Source: Microbacterium foliorum (GTDB taxonomy: Bacteria; Actinomycetota; Actinomycetes; Actinomycetales; Microbacteriaceae). Taken from it: a stretch of DNA of 64,000 nucleotides. The translations under genes were made by a program, and so were the position numbers. Below, in pieces: positions 36,524-46,686 of the stretch (its first letter is position 1; each line of letters starts with the position of its first letter). Under the pieces are notes generated by a model. The model was not told the origin of the DNA and made no database searches. It was given only the letters and a program-made list of their open reading frames with translations. The DNA is taken from positions 2,418,001 to 2,482,000 of the forward strand of contig NZ_CP031425.1 in the NCBI RefSeq assembly GCF_003367705.1. Direction: 5' to 3'.

Positions 36524-37954
36524 CTACTCCGCCACTCGGGATCGGGCGGCGGCGTCTGCCGCACCCGTGCCTGCCCTGTTCTTCTCGACCCACCCCTCGA
36601 TGTTGCGCTGAGGGGCGATGCTCATCGACAGCGATCCGGCGGGGACGTCCTTGCGGACGACGGCGCCGGCGCCCGTCTTGGCACCGGCTCCCAGCCTAAC
36701 GGGCGCGACGAGGGTCGTGTGCGAGCCGGTGTGCACCTCGTCCTCCACGACGGTGCGGTGCTTGTGCACATCGTCGTAGTTGGCGGTGATCGTGCTCGCT
36801 CCGAGGTTGACCCCGCGTCCGATGGTGGCGTCGCCGACGTACGACAGATGCGGCACCTTGCTGCCCTCGCCGATCTCGGCGTTCTTCGTCTCGACGTACG
36901 CGCCGATCTTGCCTCGAGCCCCCAGCACGGTGTTGGGGCGGAGGAACGAGAACGGACCCACCATCGCCTCCGCGCCGATCACCGCGAGCGTGGCGTCGCT
37001 GCGGCGGACGATCGCATCCTCCCCCACCTCGCAGTCGACGAGGGTCGTGTCGGGGCCGATGATCGCGCCCTCCGCGATCTTCGTGGCCCGCAGGATGTGG
37101 GTGTTCGGCAGGATCGTGACGTCGGGCGCCAGCGTCGCATCGTCGTCGATCCACGTGGTCGCGGGATCGATCACGGTGACGCCCTCGAGCTGCCAGCGCC
37201 GGACGATGCGCTGATTGAGAAGTCGCCCCACCTCGGCGAGCTGCGCGCGGTCGTTCACCCCGTAGGTCACGGTGACGTCCGTCACCACGGAGGCGGCGAC
37301 CGGGCTGCCGTCGCGACGGAGCATCCCGGGGACATCGGTCAGGTACATCTCGCTCTGCGCGTTGTCGACTCCCACCGAGGGGAGGTACTCGCGCAGCACG
37401 CCGACGCGGAACACGTACATGCCCGCGTTGATCTCACGCACGGCCGCCTCGTCGGAGCTCGCATCCTTCTGCTCCACGATGCGGTCGACACCGCCGGACT
37501 CGTCGCGGATCACGCGACCGTACCCCGTGGGGTCGTCGACGACGGCGGTCATCAGCGTCGCCCCCGCTTCACCCGCACGGTGCGCGTCGAGGAACGAACG
37601 CAGAGTGTCGGCATCGGCGAGCGGGCAGTCGCCCGAGAGCACGAGGACATCGCCGTCGAAGTCGTCCGGGAGCGCGTCGACGGCCACCTGGACGGCACGT
37701 CCCGTGCCGGGGATCTCGTCCTGATCGATGAAGACCGCATCCGGATAGTCCTGAGCGAGCGCCGCCACCACCTGATCGCGCTCGTGCCGCACGACCACCT
37801 CGACGTGGTCGGCCCCGAGCCGCTGCGCCGTGGTGAGCACATGGCCGACGAGCGGGCGCCCGCCGATCTCGTGCAGCACCTTGGGCAGCCGAGAGCGCAT
37901 GCGCGTTCCCTGGCCTGCGGCGAGGATGATGATGGCGAGCGTGTTCCCAGTCAT
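36524..37954 (-). CDS. glmU: Bifunctional UDP-GlcNAc pyrophosphorylase / GlcN-1-P acetyltransferase
   Basis: Makes UDP-GlcNAc for peptidoglycan; 476 residues. N-terminal uridylyltransferase: IILAAGQGTRMRSRLPKVLH. C-terminal left-handed beta helix with hexapeptide repeats (EGAIIGPDTTLVDCEVG) and the acetyl-CoA segment NYDDVHKHRT. The ATG at 37954 lies one base beyond the tRNA-Gln 3' end. An 11-codon upstream extension would be read from inside the tRNA and is unlikely. Confidence 0.96.
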   Translation of the reverse strand: MTGNTLAIIILAAGQGTRMRSRLPKVLHEIGGRPLVGHVLTTAQRLGADHVEVVVRHERDQVVAALAQDYPDAVFIDQDEIPGTGRAVQVAVDALPDDFDGDVLVLSGDCPLADADTLRSFLDAHRAGEAGATLMTAVVDDPTGYGRVIRDESGGVDRIVEQKDASSDEAAVREINAGMYVFRVGVLREYLPSVGVDNAQSEMYLTDVPGMLRRDGSPVAASVVTDVTVTYGVNDRAQLAEVGRLLNQRIVRRWQLEGVTVIDPATTWIDDDATLAPDVTILPNTHILRATKIAEGAIIGPDTTLVDCEVGEDAIVRRSDATLAVIGAEAMVGPFSFLRPNTVLGARGKIGAYVETKNAEIGEGSKVPHLSYVGDATIGRGVNLGASTITANYDDVHKHRTVVEDEVHTGSHTTLVAPVRLGAGAKTGAGAVVRKDVPAGSLSMSIAPQRNIEGWVEKNRAGTGAADAAARSRVAE

Positions 37955-37955
37955 G

Positions 37956-38027
37956 CTCCGCCGCCAGGACTCGAACCTAGACCTCACAGCTCCAAAGGCT
38001 GTCGTGCTGCCATTACACCACGGCGGA
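37956..38027 (-). tRNA. tRNA-Gln (anticodon UUG)
   Basis: 72 nt cloverleaf: acceptor TCCGCCG with CGGCGGA, D-stem GTG/CAC, anticodon stem ACAGC/GCTGT closing loop CTTTGGA (anticodon TTG), T-arm CTAGG-TTCGAGT-CCTGG, discriminator G. CCA is not encoded; the next bases are C and then the ATG of glmU. Confidence 0.95.
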
Positions 38028-38030
38028 CCG

Positions 38031-38047
38031 CGGTGCCGAGGGCACCG
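38031..38047. other. Small palindrome upstream of tRNA-Gln
   Basis: CGGTGCC and GGCACCG around GAG, 3 bases before the tRNA 5' end. Possibly in the tRNA precursor leader. Confidence 0.4.
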
Positions 38048-38105
38048 CCCGTCAATTGTGCCACGCCGTCATCCCTGCGAAACACGGCCCTGCGATGCTT
38101 CCGAC

Positions 38106-38576
38106 ATGAGCATCACGATCGACCGCGTCGAGGGCCCCGTGCCCGGCCTCGCCGCATTCCTTCTCGACCACCACGCCGACATGGCAGGCACGGCACCGCC
38201 GGAGAGCCAGCATGCACTCCCCCTCGACCGGCTGCTGACACCCGGTGTACGTCTGTTCGCGCTCCGAGACGGCGATCTGCTGGTGGGCACCGGCGCCCTC
38301 GCCTCGATCTCGGAGGGACATGAGGAGCTCAAGTCGATGCGCACGGATCCCGGCCGGCGCGGCAGAGGACTCGGTCGCGCGATGCTCGACGCACTGCTCG
38401 ACGATGCGAGACGTCGTGGCGTGCGACGGGTCTCGCTGGAGACGGGGAGTGCGGACTTCTTCCGCCCGGCGCGGGCACTGTACGCCCGCGCCGGCTTCGA
38501 GGAGTGCGACCCGTTCGCCGACTACGCCGCCGATCCGCACAGCACGTTCATGACGATGCGACTCGACGCGGACTGA
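38106..38576 (+). CDS. GNAT family N-acetyltransferase
   Basis: 156 residues. The acetyl-CoA motif is MRTDPGRRGRGLGRAML, followed by RRVSLETGSADFFRPARALYARAGF, the usual C-terminal half. The substrate is unknown; the short single-domain form is typical of small-molecule or antibiotic acetyltransferases. The start is the ATG before SITIDRVEG; longer in-frame starts run into the tRNA and glmU on the other strand. Confidence 0.85.
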   Translation: MSITIDRVEGPVPGLAAFLLDHHADMAGTAPPESQHALPLDRLLTPGVRLFALRDGDLLVGTGALASISEGHEELKSMRTDPGRRGRGLGRAMLDALLDDARRRGVRRVSLETGSADFFRPARALYARAGFEECDPFADYAADPHSTFMTMRLDAD

Positions 38577-38589
38577 CCGCCGCACCCGC

Positions 38590-38595
38590 GATAAT
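38590..38595 (+). promoter_or_regulatory. -10 element for leaderless MarR transcript
   Basis: GATAAT, 6 bases before the ATG at 38602. Confidence 0.55.
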
Positions 38596-38601
38596 GGACG
38601 G

Positions 38602-39096
38602 ATGACTGAGGCGGATGAGGTTGACCGGATCGTCGGTGCCTGGAACACCCAGCGTCCCGACCTCGACTTCTCGCCCCTCGAGGTCCTCTCGCGGATGGAC
38701 AGACTGACGCGCCTGCTCGACAGGGCGCGTCGTGACGTGTTCCGTCGCAGCGATCTCGAGGCCTGGGAATGGGATGTGCTCTCCGCGCTGCGACGCGCGG
38801 GCGCGCCGTTCCAGCTCTCTCCGAAGCAGCTCCTCCAGCAGACGCTGGTGTCGAGCGGCACCATGACGAATCGCATCGACCGTCTGGTCGGGCGCCGGTT
38901 CGTGCGCCGCGAAGCGGATCCCGCCGACGGACGCAGCGTGCTGGTCACCCTCACGGACGACGGACGGATCCGGGTGGACGCCGCGATCACGCGCCTCGTC
39001 GATGTCGAAGACGATCTGCTGCAGGCGCTGTCGCGCGCGGATCGTGACCGGTTGGCCGGTCTGCTGCGCAAGCTCAGCCTCAGTGTCGACGCGTGA
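38602..39096 (+). CDS. MarR family transcriptional regulator
   Basis: 164 residues, winged helix-turn-helix. The recognition region is SGTMTNRIDRLVGRRFVRREADPADGR; I split this as SGTMTNRIDRL then VGRRFVRR. The wing and D-x-R-x-V motif SVLVTLTDDGR follow, with dimerisation helices at both ends. It lies between an acetyltransferase and a pseudouridine synthase gene, all in one direction, and may control the GNAT gene. No obvious palindromic operator was found. Confidence 0.88.
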   Translation: MTEADEVDRIVGAWNTQRPDLDFSPLEVLSRMDRLTRLLDRARRDVFRRSDLEAWEWDVLSALRRAGAPFQLSPKQLLQQTLVSSGTMTNRIDRLVGRRFVRREADPADGRSVLVTLTDDGRIRVDAAITRLVDVEDDLLQALSRADRDRLAGLLRKLSLSVDA

Positions 39097-39108
39097 GGTT
39101 CTGACCCC

Positions 39109-40038
39109 GTGGCCATGCTCTCTCCTCTGCCGGTGCGCGACGGCGTCGGCGCCACGCGCCTGCACGTGCCGATGACCGGCGACTGGCCGACGATCGGCGC
39201 GTACATGATCGACCGCTTCTTCCACCTCGATCCCGAGGGCCTGCTGAGCCGGTTCGACCGCGGTGAGATCGTGGCCCGTGACGGCACGCCTCTCGCCAGG
39301 GACACTCCCCTGGGCGTCGAGGAGTTCATCTGGTACTACCGGGATCCCCCCGTCGAGACCCGGCTCCCGGTGGAGATCGAGGTCCTGCATCAGGACGACG
39401 ACCTCGTGGTCATCGACAAGCCGCACTTCCTGCCGACCATCCCCGGCGGCAAGTTCCTGCAGAACTCCGCGCTGATCCGCCTGCGCAACCTGCTCGGCAA
39501 CGACGAGCTCGCCCCGATCCACCGTCTGGACCGCGCGACCGCGGGTGTGCTGATGTTCTCGGCGCGCCCGCAGACCAGGGCGCCGTACCAGCTGCTGTTC
39601 GAGACGCGGCAGGTGCAGAAGGTGTACGAGGCGGTCTCCGCGCGCCCGGTCGACTGGGACGCGTCTCGGTTCCCGCTCGTCTACCGCAACCACATCGTCA
39701 AGCTCCGCAACGAGCTGAAGGTGCAGGTCGACGACGAGCGGGAGCCCAACGCCGAGACCGCGATCGAGGTCATCGACGCCGACGAGCGCGTCGTGCACAC
39801 GCTGCTGCGCCCGCACAGCGGCAAGATGCATCAGCTGCGGGTGCACCTCGCAGCTCTGAATCTGGGCATCCTCAACGACCCCTTCTACCCCGAGCTGCGG
39901 GGCGAGCGCCCCGACGACTTCGACCACCCCATGCAGCTGCTCGCGCGCGAGCTGCACTTCGTGGACCCGCTGAGCGACGCGCCGAGGGTGTTCTCCACGA
40001 CGCGCACGCTGCAGGACGCACCCGTCAGCGGCGCATGA
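39109..40038 (+). CDS. RluA-family pseudouridine synthase
   Basis: 309 residues, rRNA or tRNA pseudouridylation. The catalytic motif is HRLDRATAGVLMFS, with the active Asp in the third-fourth position. VVIDKPHFLPTIPGG and the Tyr-containing KVYEAVS are further family signs; QLRVHLAALN is near the C-terminus. GTG at 39109 or ATG at 39115 may be the start. Its 3' end overlaps that of convergent metI by 14 bp. Confidence 0.88.
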   Translation: MAMLSPLPVRDGVGATRLHVPMTGDWPTIGAYMIDRFFHLDPEGLLSRFDRGEIVARDGTPLARDTPLGVEEFIWYYRDPPVETRLPVEIEVLHQDDDLVVIDKPHFLPTIPGGKFLQNSALIRLRNLLGNDELAPIHRLDRATAGVLMFSARPQTRAPYQLLFETRQVQKVYEAVSARPVDWDASRFPLVYRNHIVKLRNELKVQVDDEREPNAETAIEVIDADERVVHTLLRPHSGKMHQLRVHLAALNLGILNDPFYPELRGERPDDFDHPMQLLARELHFVDPLSDAPRVFSTTRTLQDAPVSGA

Positions 40039-40684
40039 CCTTGCGTGCCAGCCGTGTTCCGAGCGTCTGGGCCAGGTGCACGAATACGACGATGAGCAGC
40101 ACGGCCGCCCACATCACCACGGGCTCGAATTGACGGCGGCCATACGTCAATGCAAAGTTGCCGAGTCCGCCGGCGCCGATGTACCCGGCCATTGCCGTCA
40201 TATCGATGAGCGCGACGATGACGAAGGTGTATCCGAGGATGAGCGGGCCCAGTGCTTCCGGGATCACAACGGTGAAGAGAGTCCGCCAAGGGCCTGCCCC
40301 CATGGCGCGCGCAGCTTCGATCACTCCGGGCGAGACGCCGACGAGGTGCTGCTCGACGATACGGCCGATCGCGAACATCGATGCCACGACCAGTGCGACG
40401 ATCGCGGCGTTCGTACCGATGCCGCTGCCCACGATGAACCGCGAGAACGGGATCAGCACTGTGATCAGGATCACGAACGGGATGGGGCGGAAGAAGTTGA
40501 TGAAGAGATTCAGCACCGCGGACACAGGGCGGCTCGGCAGCATCCCTCCCGGCCGAGTGAGATACAGGCCGACGCCGATCAGACCACCCAGCAGGCCCCC
40601 CAGCACCAGCGTCACCGAAACCATATACAGGGTTTCGACGGCGGCCTTCCAGAACTCAGGACCCAGCTCGATGAGACGATCCAT
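40025..40684 (-). CDS. metI: Methionine ABC transporter permease
   Basis: 219-residue permease with five to six transmembrane helices. The ABC permease loop ARAMGAGPWRTLFTVVIPEAL (EAA-type, Gly conserved) docks on MetN. AMAGYIGAGGLG is characteristic of MetI. The ATG overlaps the metN stop by one base. Last gene of the metQ-metN-metI operon for L/D-methionine import. Confidence 0.93.
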   Translation of the reverse strand: MDRLIELGPEFWKAAVETLYMVSVTLVLGGLLGGLIGVGLYLTRPGGMLPSRPVSAVLNLFINFFRPIPFVILITVLIPFSRFIVGSGIGTNAAIVALVVASMFAIGRIVEQHLVGVSPGVIEAARAMGAGPWRTLFTVVIPEALGPLILGYTFVIVALIDMTAMAGYIGAGGLGNFALTYGRRQFEPVVMWAAVLLIVVFVHLAQTLGTRLARKVMRR

Positions 40685-41730
40685 CAGCGCACCTCCTCGC
40701 GGTCGATATCGGACACCTCGACGTTCTGAGCGATGCGTACGAGAGTGCGCTCGATAGTGTCGCTATCCTCCCCACGGATCGCGAGGGTCAGGTGCCCGAA
40801 GGCTCGCCCACGAATATCGTTGATTCCCCCGAACACGAGCTCGAATTCCAGTCCCGCGTCGGCGAGCTGGAGAAAGACCTGCGCCTGGGACGGACCGCCG
40901 TCACGGAACGAGAACGTCACGAGGCGACCATCGTGACGTTCTCGGAGCACCGCCCGTTCAGACGGAGAGGGCACGCCCTTCACGACCGTGCCGACGAAGC
41001 GTTGCGACGCCGCGTGTTGCGGGTTGGAGAAGACCTCGAACACGTCACCTTGCTCGATGACCCGACCGCGGTCCATGACGGCGACCTTCGTCGCGATCGT
41101 CTGGATGACGTCCATCTCATGCGTGATGACGACGATCGTCACGCCTTGTTCCTCGTTGACCTTCTTGAGCAGCGACAGCACCTCGTGCGTGGTCTCCGGG
41201 TCGAGCGCGCTGGTCGCTTCGTCTGCGAGGAGGATCGCCGGCCTCGTGGCGAGGGCGCGGGCGATGCCGACGCGCTGTTTCTGACCGCCGGAGAGCTGCT
41301 CGGGGTACGACCGCGCCTTGTCACTCAAACCCACGAAGGAGAGCAGCTCGGTCACGCGCGCGTCAACGTCGGGCTTGGACCATCCGGCGAGCTTGAGCGG
41401 GTACCCGACGTTCGCCCGCACGCTCTTCGAAGAGAAGAGATTGAACTGTTGGAAGATCATTCCGATTCCGCTGCGCACGCGGCGCAGCTCCCGCTCCGTG
41501 AGGGCGGTGATCTCCACGTCGTTGACGGTGATACGCCCCTCGGAGGCGGGCTCCAACGCGTTGATGAGACGCACGAGGGTCGACTTGCCGGCCCCCGAAT
41601 AGCCGATGATGCCGTACACGTCGCCCTGGTCGATCTGCAGCGTGACGTCGTCGACCGCCGTGATCTGCTCGTCGGCCGCCGCCGGGGAGGGGTATTTCTT
41701 CGACACGTTCTCGAGGGAGACGATCGGCAT
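40684..41730 (-). CDS. metN: Methionine ABC transporter ATP-binding protein
   Basis: 348 residues. Walker A GYSGAGKST, signature LSGGQKQRVGIARAL, Walker B ILLADEATSALD and the switch His in VVITHEMDV. The last ~80 residues are a NIL domain, which senses intracellular methionine and inhibits transport. The ATG at 41730 is taken because the cassette begins there. It is preceded by a 15-bp hairpin after metQ. Confidence 0.95.
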   Translation of the reverse strand: MPIVSLENVSKKYPSPAAADEQITAVDDVTLQIDQGDVYGIIGYSGAGKSTLVRLINALEPASEGRITVNDVEITALTERELRRVRSGIGMIFQQFNLFSSKSVRANVGYPLKLAGWSKPDVDARVTELLSFVGLSDKARSYPEQLSGGQKQRVGIARALATRPAILLADEATSALDPETTHEVLSLLKKVNEEQGVTIVVITHEMDVIQTIATKVAVMDRGRVIEQGDVFEVFSNPQHAASQRFVGTVVKGVPSPSERAVLRERHDGRLVTFSFRDGGPSQAQVFLQLADAGLEFELVFGGINDIRGRAFGHLTLAIRGEDSDTIERTLVRIAQNVEVSDIDREEVR

Positions 41731-41781
41731 GGGGGTGCTCCGGTCTTGAGGGGGAGAAGGGCGTAGTCGACCTGAAGATGC

Positions 41782-41815
41782 AGAATCGGGCGACGCGCAT
41801 GCGTCGCCCGATTCT
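41782..41815 (-). terminator. Attenuating hairpin between metQ and metN
   Basis: AGAATCGGGCGACGC and GCGTCGCCCGATTCT form a perfect 15-bp stem with a GCAT loop, 15 bases past the metQ stop. Without a T-run it may stop only part of transcription, keeping MetQ in excess over MetNI. Confidence 0.8.
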
Positions 41816-41830
41816 CTCAGGTCACGGTGA

Positions 41831-42748
41831 TCAGCCGTTGGCGGAAACGTCCTTCTGGACATCCTTGAGCAGCGATGCAAGCTCGTCGGCTGGAGTCTGA
41901 AGCGTCACACCGGTGCCGCCCGACGACTTCGCCAGGCCTTCCTGCACGCCCTTGTCGGTCTGGAAGATCTCCACCAGCTTGAGGTAGGTCTTGTTGTCGA
42001 CGTCTTCAGCGCGCGACGCGAAGATGTTCACATACTGGAGCGCGCTCGGGTCCTTCGGGTCGTCGGTGAACAGCGCGTCATCGAACGAAAGCCCTGCCTC
42101 TTCCACGAAGTCGTTGTTGATGATCGCTGCTGCCACGTCGGGTAGAGCTTCCGGCGTGAGCGCCGCCTCCAGCGCTGTGACCTTGACCTTGGATTTGGCC
42201 TCATCGACGTCAGCGAGGTCCGAGAACGCCGTACCGTCGTCCTTCAGCTCTACGAGACCGGCGGCCTGCAGCACCAGCAGCGCGCGGGCCTGATTCGAGG
42301 CGTCATCGGGCACAGCGACGGTCTCTCCTTCGGGGATGTCCTTCACGGAGTCGTACTTCGTCGAGTAGAGGCCCAACGGGTAGATCTGCGTCGAACCGAT
42401 CGCAGCAAGGTCATCGCCCGACGCCTCGTTGTACTGAGCCAGATACACGATGTGCTGGAACTGGTTGAGGTCTACCTCTCCCTCGCTCAGCGCGGGGTTC
42501 GGAAGCTCGTACGAACCGAAATCGACGAGCTCGACGGTGATGCCTTGCGCCGCAGCCGCATCCACGAACGCGGGCCACTGCGGATCGCTCTCGCCGACGA
42601 CGCCGATCTTGACGGTCTCGTTCTCGGAGTCGCCGCCGGAGCCGGCGTCGGACGATGCCGTCGCGCAGCCTGAGAGCGCGACGAAGAGCGGGACCGCGGC
42701 GAGCGCGGCGATGACGGATGTGGTCCGGCGGGATGCGGTGATGGACAT
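41831..42748 (-). CDS. metQ: Methionine-binding lipoprotein
   Basis: 305 residues, NlpA family. Lipobox ALSGC sets Cys28, followed by a Ser/Gly linker. VKIGVVGESDPQWPAF and VELVDFGSYELPNPALSEGEVDLN (written here in two halves: VELVDFGSYELP, NPALSEGEVDLN) match the family core, as does NQFQHIVYLA. It delivers methionine to MetNI. GAGAGGAA precedes the ATG. I see no S-box or other riboswitch in the 90-base leader region. Confidence 0.92.
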   Translation of the reverse strand: MSITASRRTTSVIAALAAVPLFVALSGCATASSDAGSGGDSENETVKIGVVGESDPQWPAFVDAAAAQGITVELVDFGSYELPNPALSEGEVDLNQFQHIVYLAQYNEASGDDLAAIGSTQIYPLGLYSTKYDSVKDIPEGETVAVPDDASNQARALLVLQAAGLVELKDDGTAFSDLADVDEAKSKVKVTALEAALTPEALPDVAAAIINNDFVEEAGLSFDDALFTDDPKDPSALQYVNIFASRAEDVDNKTYLKLVEIFQTDKGVQEGLAKSSGGTGVTLQTPADELASLLKDVQKDVSANG

Positions 42749-42839
42749 GAGTGTTCGGGTTCCTCTCTTGGGGGACTCGAATACGTTAGGCAGCGCGACG
42801 CCGTGCGCGACAATCGAGTGTCACACGGCGTCACAGCTC

Positions 42840-44666
42840 TCAGTCGTACTCCTCGATGCCCTGCAGACGGACCTGCTCCAGGTCGAGCCGGGCGGAGATG
42901 CGGCGCACCACGAGGTCGTCGACGGTGCCGTCTCTGCGCAACCCGAGCAGCACTTCCCTCTTGCGGTCGAGCAGCGCCAGCTTGAGCCTCGTGTGCTCCT
43001 CGTGGCGCAGCAGCGGCGAGCGCTGCATCACGTCGACGTCGACCGAGGTCGCGAGCATCTGCAGAGTCCTCACCTGGCCGTCCGGCGAGGCGCCATCCGC
43101 ATCCGCCGAGGTGCCGCCGTCGGCGCCGGGCCGGGGGTCGGGAAGCCGGAGCCGCGGCGACCCGGCATCCGTCCCGCCGTCCAGCTGCTCTCCGCCGCCC
43201 AGCTGCTCGTCGCCCAGAGGGTCCGGCTCCCCCAGCATCACATCGAGCGCCTCCGCCTCGGCATCGACCAGCGCCTGTTCGCGCGCGAGGGCCCGCGCGT
43301 TCGAGAACTCGAGCATCTGATACCCCTCGGCGCGCACCTTGTCGCGGATCTCCTGCCCGATCCCGTGCTCGACGGCCAGGTCGTCGAGCGCCGCGAGAGC
43401 GGCTCCCGAGATGGTCCGCTCCGCGAGCTCGTACTCCTCATCCTCCGCGTGATCGACGGGGAATCTGGCCCAGCGGACGATCGCCGGGAGCAGGGGGGCC
43501 TGAACGAGCAGGCTCAGCAGGATGACCCCCGCGGTGACGAAGACGATCTCATCGCGCCCCGCGATCTCGCCCTCGGTGGAACTCGCGACCGGCACCGACA
43601 GGGCGATCGCCAGCGAGACCGCGCCCCTCATTCCGGCGACGGTCGACACCGCCATCGAACGCGCCCTCGCGCCGCGAGAGGGACGCACCGTATTGCGGCG
43701 CTGGAACGGTGCGTTCATGACCTGGAAGAGGTAGCGCACGACCAGGAGCGACACCCATACCGCGAGCGTGATCAGCACGAGGCGTCCGATGGCGGCCGCC
43801 GAGATCTCATGCGCGACGAACTGCACCTCCAACCCGATCAGCACGAAGAGCGCGCCGTTGAGCAGGAAGACGCCGAACGGCCACGCCGCGGCGACCTGAC
43901 GCCGGGACGACGCCGTGGTGACCCTCGGCGACACGTAGGCGACGATGAGTCCCGCGACCACCACGGCCAGGACGCCGGAGGCATGCACGATCTCGGCCAG
44001 CAGGAACGACGAGAAGGGGACGAGCAGCAGGGTGACGTTGATGACGGTCGTCGACGAGGAGCGACGCAGCAGCAGGTAGCCGAGGGCGGCGATCACCACA
44101 CCGGCGGCGATGCCGCCGACGTAGGAGGTGAGCACCGACATCGTCACCGACAGCGGCGTCACGTTGCCACCGAGCGCGAGCGAGATCGCGATGGCGTAGA
44201 GCACCAGCGCGGTGCCGTCGTTCGTGAGGCTCTCCGCCTTGAGCTTCATGAAGAGGCGTTTCGGCAGCAGCCTTCCGAGCGCGGCCACAGCCGTCGCATC
44301 CGGCGGTGCGACTGCGGCACCGAGGATCAGCGCGGTCTCCCAGGGCATCCCGAACAGGATCCCGACCCCGGCGACGGCGAACGCCGATGCCACCACGAGC
44401 AGTGTGCTCATCGGGAGGATGTAGCGGAAGTCGCGCCGGATCGAGCGCAGCGACGTCGTCAGGCTCTCCCAGAACAGCATCACCGGCAGGAACAGCAGCA
44501 GCACGGTCTCGGGCGGCAGCTGGATCTCGCGCAGCTGCGGCACGAAGCCGAGCGCCAGCCCGAGGATGACGAGCACCAGCGGCAACGCCAGCCGCACCCG
44601 CGGCGCGAGCAGCGTTCCCACGAGGATCGTGAGTCCGATCAGGACGGTGACCTCGAGTCCTTCCAT
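42840..44666 (-). CDS. Na+/H+ antiporter, CPA1/NhaP-type
   Basis: 608 residues. About 12 transmembrane helices occupy residues 1-400; the ion-binding region is GAAVAPPDATAVAALG with NDGTALVLY and GMRGAVSLAIAL. The long C-terminal cytoplasmic part (about 420-608) includes a Gly/Asp-rich spacer and helical segments, probably regulatory. Exchanges Na+ or K+ for H+ in pH and salt homeostasis. Single gene with about 120 bases of flanking DNA to the next unit. Confidence 0.9.
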   Translation of the reverse strand: MEGLEVTVLIGLTILVGTLLAPRVRLALPLVLVILGLALGFVPQLREIQLPPETVLLLFLPVMLFWESLTTSLRSIRRDFRYILPMSTLLVVASAFAVAGVGILFGMPWETALILGAAVAPPDATAVAALGRLLPKRLFMKLKAESLTNDGTALVLYAIAISLALGGNVTPLSVTMSVLTSYVGGIAAGVVIAALGYLLLRRSSSTTVINVTLLLVPFSSFLLAEIVHASGVLAVVVAGLIVAYVSPRVTTASSRRQVAAAWPFGVFLLNGALFVLIGLEVQFVAHEISAAAIGRLVLITLAVWVSLLVVRYLFQVMNAPFQRRNTVRPSRGARARSMAVSTVAGMRGAVSLAIALSVPVASSTEGEIAGRDEIVFVTAGVILLSLLVQAPLLPAIVRWARFPVDHAEDEEYELAERTISGAALAALDDLAVEHGIGQEIRDKVRAEGYQMLEFSNARALAREQALVDAEAEALDVMLGEPDPLGDEQLGGGEQLDGGTDAGSPRLRLPDPRPGADGGTSADADGASPDGQVRTLQMLATSVDVDVMQRSPLLRHEEHTRLKLALLDRKREVLLGLRRDGTVDDLVVRRISARLDLEQVRLQGIEEYD

Positions 44667-44788
44667 CTGAACCTCCCGGGTACCGCAGGATCAAGCTGTG
44701 CGATCCCGGACGGCATCGAACCCCGCCCAGAGCACAGCGCACGGCAGTGCCACAGTATTCCCACAGGCGCCGGATGGCGAGGGTCGGA

Positions 44789-46600
<1,812 letters not shown>

Positions 46601-46674
46601 GTCCTCTCCAGGCTAGTTGGCCCGGCTGGGCGTCCGCCCGCATCCGCCCTTCGGGCTCGCGGCCCCTCGGCCCC

Positions 46675-46680
46675 TAAACT
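46675..46680 (+). promoter_or_regulatory. -10 element for leaderless spermidine-synthase-like transcript
   Basis: TAAACT, 6 bases before the GTG at 46687. Confidence 0.55.
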
Positions 46681-46686
46681 CGACGG

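Noticed and set aside
42749..42840. SAM or other riboswitch upstream of metQ
   Set aside because: Less than 100 bases lie between metQ and the convergent-side neighbour, and no S-box stem pattern or conserved core was recognisable.
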